NCBI GenBank assembly: GCA_903854075.1
Contig: CAINVI010000250.1
Coordinates: forward strand, 1-6,247
Origin: Candidatus Pollutiaquabacter sp.
GTDB lineage: Bacteria; Bacteroidota; Bacteroidia; AKYH767-A; 2013-40CM-41-45
Reading direction: 5' to 3'
Length of the DNA: 6,247 bases
Within the stretch, counting starts at the first letter, position 1. Each line of letters opens with the position of its first letter. Below, piece by piece: positions 5,720 to 6,247 of this stretch. The translations under genes were made by a program, and so were the position numbers. The notes beneath the pieces were generated by a model. The model was given only the letters and a program-made list of their open reading frames with translations, was not told the origin of the DNA and ran no database searches.

Positions 5720-6247
5720 TCAGCTGACCTTACCGGTCAGCCACATGATCAATCCGGTAATGAAAATATTAGCAATGGATAATGGGATCAATCCTTTCCA
5801 TCCGAGGTTCATCAACTGGTCGTAACGAAAGCGCGGGATGGTCCAGCGAATCCACATGAAGAAGAAGATGAAGAAGATGATTTTTCCGAACAGGAAAGCT
5901 GTGCCGACCAGGGCCAGCGTGTTCGGATCGGAAATGAATCGTCCGATGAAAGGCATATTATAGCCGCCGAAATAAAGCGTACTGATTACCGCAGAAGAGA
6001 TGAACATGTTGATGTATTCGGCGAAGAGATAAAAGCCGAGTTTCATCGAACTGTATTCCGTGTGATAACCGCCTACCAATTCAGTTTCGCATTCGGGAAG
6101 GTCAAACGGTGTACGGTTGCATTCGGCAAAGGCGCACACCAGAAAGATGATAAAGCCCAGCGGCTGGTAAAATACATTCCAGTGACCGCCGGCTTGTTGT
6201 GCAGCAATTTCCTTGACGCTCAAGGTGCCGGTCATCATTACCAAGGC
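5720..6247 (-). CDS. nuoH: NADH-quinone oxidoreductase subunit H, C-terminal half (5'-truncated by window edge)
   Basis: The last 175 residues of the ND1 homologue, which forms the quinone tunnel and docks the peripheral arm of complex I. The frame stays open to the right edge (first visible residues ALVMMTGTLSV), so the ATG and TTG codons near 6235-6244 are internal and the real start lies outside. The diagnostic loop AECNRTPFDLPECETELVGG is followed by YHTEYSSMKLGFYLFAEY, matching the acidic quinone-site loop of NuoH (E. coli version AETHRLPFDLPEAEQELADGY from memory). Hydrophobic helices flank it, and a Phe-rich helix (KIIFFIFFFMWIRWTIPRFR) precedes the DQLMNLGWKGLIPL segment near the end. 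The full protein normally has about 330-350 residues. It heads the visible part of the nuo operon, with nuoI starting 21 bases downstream. Confidence 0.97.
   Translation of the reverse strand, partial: ALVMMTGTLSVKEIAAQQAGGHWNVFYQPLGFIIFLVCAFAECNRTPFDLPECETELVGGYHTEYSSMKLGFYLFAEYINMFISSAVISTLYFGGYNMPFIGRFISDPNTLALVGTAFLFGKIIFFIFFFMWIRWTIPRFRYDQLMNLGWKGLIPLSIANIFITGLIMWLTGKVS

Noticed and set aside
6234..6244. Start codons (TTG, ATG, ATG) near the right edge as the beginning of the last gene
   Set aside because: The frame remains open to the edge and the product matches only the C-terminal half of NuoH, so these codons are internal.
1..6247. Mobile element, CRISPR array, tRNA, rRNA or defence system
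   Set aside because: No transposase, integrase, spaced repeat array, terminal inverted repeats or RNA gene pattern was seen in reading both strands; nearly all the sequence is accounted for by core genes.

Overview
The window looks like ordinary chromosomal DNA from a member of the Bacteroidota, probably close to the Chitinophagales. Three things suggest this. Start codons lack Shine-Dalgarno sequences. The best promoter candidates match the Bacteroidota -7 element TAnnTTTG. The Nuo proteins, the GAF-type hybrid kinase and the serine dehydratase read like Bacteroidota versions. The phylum is fairly secure; the order is a guess from remembered protein style, not from a search.

Layout, left to right. 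(1) Positions 1-887, minus strand: the N-terminal two thirds of an iron-sulfur L-serine ammonia-lyase (sdaA), cut by the left edge. (2) 888-1240: a divergent intergenic region with a good promoter for the kinase, a weaker candidate for sdaA, and small repeats that could be operators. (3) 1241-3895, plus strand: a hybrid sensor histidine kinase, GAF-GAF-HisKA-HATPase-REC followed by a degenerate HPt-like domain. (4) 3956-4195, plus strand: a 79-residue protein with a DUF5808-like motif and one C-terminal membrane helix, behind a perfect -7 element that leaves almost no leader. (5) 4227-4256: a strong bidirectional terminator between convergent units. (6) 4275-6247, minus strand: the end of a respiratory complex I operon, in transcription order nuoH (cut by the right edge), nuoI, nuoJ, nuoK, tightly packed.

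The Nuo proteins work together. NuoH and NuoI form part of the quinone-site and Fe-S junction, and NuoJ and NuoK are the first membrane-arm subunits that pass the conformational or charge signal toward the pumps. The antiporter-like subunits nuoL, nuoM and nuoN, which usually follow nuoK, are not here: the terminator begins 18 bases after the nuoK stop. The kinase has no response regulator or DNA-binding partner in view, so its output is unknown. No mobile element, CRISPR array, tRNA or rRNA was seen. I found no convincing new multi-gene system. The items most worth a second look are the nuo operon ending at nuoK, a CP-type (heme-regulatory-like) motif at the true N-terminus of the kinase, and the kinase's atypical HPt-like tail.
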